Source of the DNA: an uncultured Collinsella sp.
Lineage (GTDB): Bacteria > Actinomycetota > Coriobacteriia > Coriobacteriales > Coriobacteriaceae
NCBI GenBank assembly: GCA_902495085.1
Contig: CABUWA010000083.1
Span: forward strand, 1-8,314
Length of the DNA stretch: 8,314 bases
Direction of reading: 5' to 3'
Shown: piece after piece, positions 7,190 to 8,314 of the stretch
Layout: the number at the start of each line of letters is the position of its first letter
Numbering within the stretch: the stretch's first letter is position 1
The notes under the pieces: generated by a model
What the model saw: the letters and a program-made list of their open reading frames with translations, nothing else
Database searches by the model: none
What the model was told of the DNA's origin: nothing
Translations under genes and position numbers: made by a program

Positions 7190-8314
7190 CTACTTGCGCA
7201 GCGGCTTGGGCAGTGGAATGCCGGCGGCGATGACGGCCGCGATGATCATGCAGACGATACCCTTGAGTGGGAAGCACATGAGCAGCAGGCCCACGACCAT
7301 GACCGGCTGACGCATGACCGCACCCATCGTCGATGCCGTGCAGACGGCGACGCAAAAGACCGGATCTGCACCGGTGAGGATGGCAAGGCCATAGCCCAGG
7401 CTCACACCCGAGAAGATAACCGGGAAGAAGTGACCGCCGCGCCAACCAAGGTTGATGAGGGCGGGCGTCAGCATGGCCTTAACAAGACCGGTCGCGATAA
7501 GCACGCCAGCGGGAATGGTCAGATAGGTTTCCATGAGCACGTCGGTCTGGGTCTCGCCGGCAAACATGGTATAGGGCAGGACCGTGCCACAGATGGCGAG
7601 TGCCAAACCGGCCAGCATGGCCTTGACGACAGGACGCTCCCCTATTGCATGGGACAGTGCCTCGCTTGCATGCTCAGAGACAAAGTACAGCCAGCCGCAG
7701 ACGGTGCCGATCAACGACAGAGGGACGAGCCAGGTAAGCTCTAGGTTGCCCACCTCGGCGGACTCGAACCTAGGCATGCCCATGCCGCCGCCCACAAGCT
7801 GTCCAAGCAGCAGGTAGGTGCCCAGACCGCCGGCAATCGCAATACCGTAGACCACCGTCTTTTGCGCCTTGGGCAGCTTGATGGTGATCTCGCCGGACGC
7901 GGACTCATCGTCGGCGTCTTCACCCTGGCCGTCGGTGCTACCGGCAAGCGGCGCCACAAAGCCAAAGACGGGCGCGGTAAAGAGCGCCGTCAGGGCAGCC
8001 TGGGTGCCCAGCAACGTGAGCTCCCTAAACTCGGCGCCAAAGCGACGCATGCGGTCGCCGACCCAGCTGCACAGACCGGCGATAACGCCGGTCAGGCCGG
8101 CCTCCGGTCCAATGCTTCCGCCAAACAGCAGCGGCAGCAATGCCGCGAGCGAAAGCTTGCCCAGGTTGTCGTACGGGTAGCGCCCGTCTTGCTTAACCTT
8201 AGCCATCACCTGGTTGAGGTCATCGGTCTTGGTGCCTGTCATCTTTTCGTACAGACCGATTAACAGGCCGCCCAGCAGGCAGACAAAAAACGGGTACGGC
8301 AGAAAGCCAAACGG
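7190..8314 (-). CDS. ClC-family chloride channel/antiporter-like protein, N-terminus beyond window
   Basis: A membrane anion channel or transporter of the voltage-gated chloride channel (ClC) fold. The frame is open through the right edge of the window (first visible residues PFGFLPYPFF), so the ATG at 8242 is internal; 374 residues are visible. Recognisable ClC elements, numbered from the edge, are GGSIGPEAG (65-73) at the selectivity-loop helix, LFTAPVFGF (111-119, cf. FNAPLAG), MFAGETQ (250-256) and GGHFFP (293-298, the second anion-binding motif). The GREGP motif reads GSIGP, so the gating glutamate is Ile68. An acidic, soluble loop (about 125-143) separates two helices. No C-terminal CBS domains are present; it ends in a short basic tail. 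The first motif (GSGIP) should lie upstream of the window. It is convergent with the ABC operon. Whether it is a Cl-/H+ exchanger, channel or fluoride exporter cannot be settled here. Confidence 0.88.
   Translation of the reverse strand, partial: PFGFLPYPFFVCLLGGLLIGLYEKMTGTKTDDLNQVMAKVKQDGRYPYDNLGKLSLAALLPLLFGGSIGPEAGLTGVIAGLCSWVGDRMRRFGAEFRELTLLGTQAALTALFTAPVFGFVAPLAGSTDGQGEDADDESASGEITIKLPKAQKTVVYGIAIAGGLGTYLLLGQLVGGGMGMPRFESAEVGNLELTWLVPLSLIGTVCGWLYFVSEHASEALSHAIGERPVVKAMLAGLALAICGTVLPYTMFAGETQTDVLMETYLTIPAGVLIATGLVKAMLTPALINLGWRGGHFFPVIFSGVSLGYGLAILTGADPVFCVAVCTASTMGAVMRQPVMVVGLLLMCFPLKGIVCMIIAAVIAAGIPLPKPLRK

Noticed and set aside
6914..7744. A 276-codon + strand frame across the permease end and the ClC gene
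   Set aside because: It overlaps two clear genes in other frames, and its product is hydrophilic and repetitive in character (many Asp/His/Arg/Gly) with no start signal.

Overview
The window reads as an ordinary stretch of bacterial chromosome with high G+C content and short intergenic gaps. It holds eight protein-coding genes, two of them cut by the window edges. There are no RNA genes, mobile elements, CRISPR arrays or phage genes that I can see. Codon use, AGGAG-type ribosome binding sites and the flavour of the RF3 and transporter proteins suggest a high-GC Gram-positive of the Coriobacteriia (a Collinsella/Olsenella-like genome). That placement is from recognition only and was not tested by a search.

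Left block (1-1671, + strand): the end of a 10-TM EamA/DMT-type transporter, then ung (uracil-DNA glycosylase, base-excision repair) with its own Shine-Dalgarno and a small inverted repeat over its likely -10 region. Middle block (1685-4957, - strand, read right to left): prfC (peptide-chain release factor 3), a terminator-like hairpin, then a promoter and structured leader driving a two-gene unit. That unit is a VUT/YhhQ-family queuosine-precursor transporter and a short-chain dehydrogenase/reductase, whose ribosome binding site overlaps the transporter stop codon. The unit ends in a strong intrinsic terminator in the convergent gap with ung.

Right block (5042-7100, + strand): a compact YtrA-type operon of a short GntR repressor, an ABC ATPase and a six-TM ABC-2 permease (the last two overlap by ATGA). 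It sits behind an AT-rich promoter packed with direct and inverted repeats that look like the repressor's operator. At the far right, on the - strand, is most of a ClC-type anion channel or transporter whose N-terminus lies beyond the window.

I found no clearly new multi-gene system. The observations most worth checking are: (1) the leader of the queuosine-precursor transporter, which has the layout of a class-I-like preQ1 riboswitch pseudoknot next to the Shine-Dalgarno; (2) the 20-bp-spaced direct repeats and the dyad in the GntR promoter; (3) the ClC protein, which has Ile where the gating glutamate normally sits; and (4) the tight coupling of an uncharacterised SDR to a queuosine-precursor transporter.
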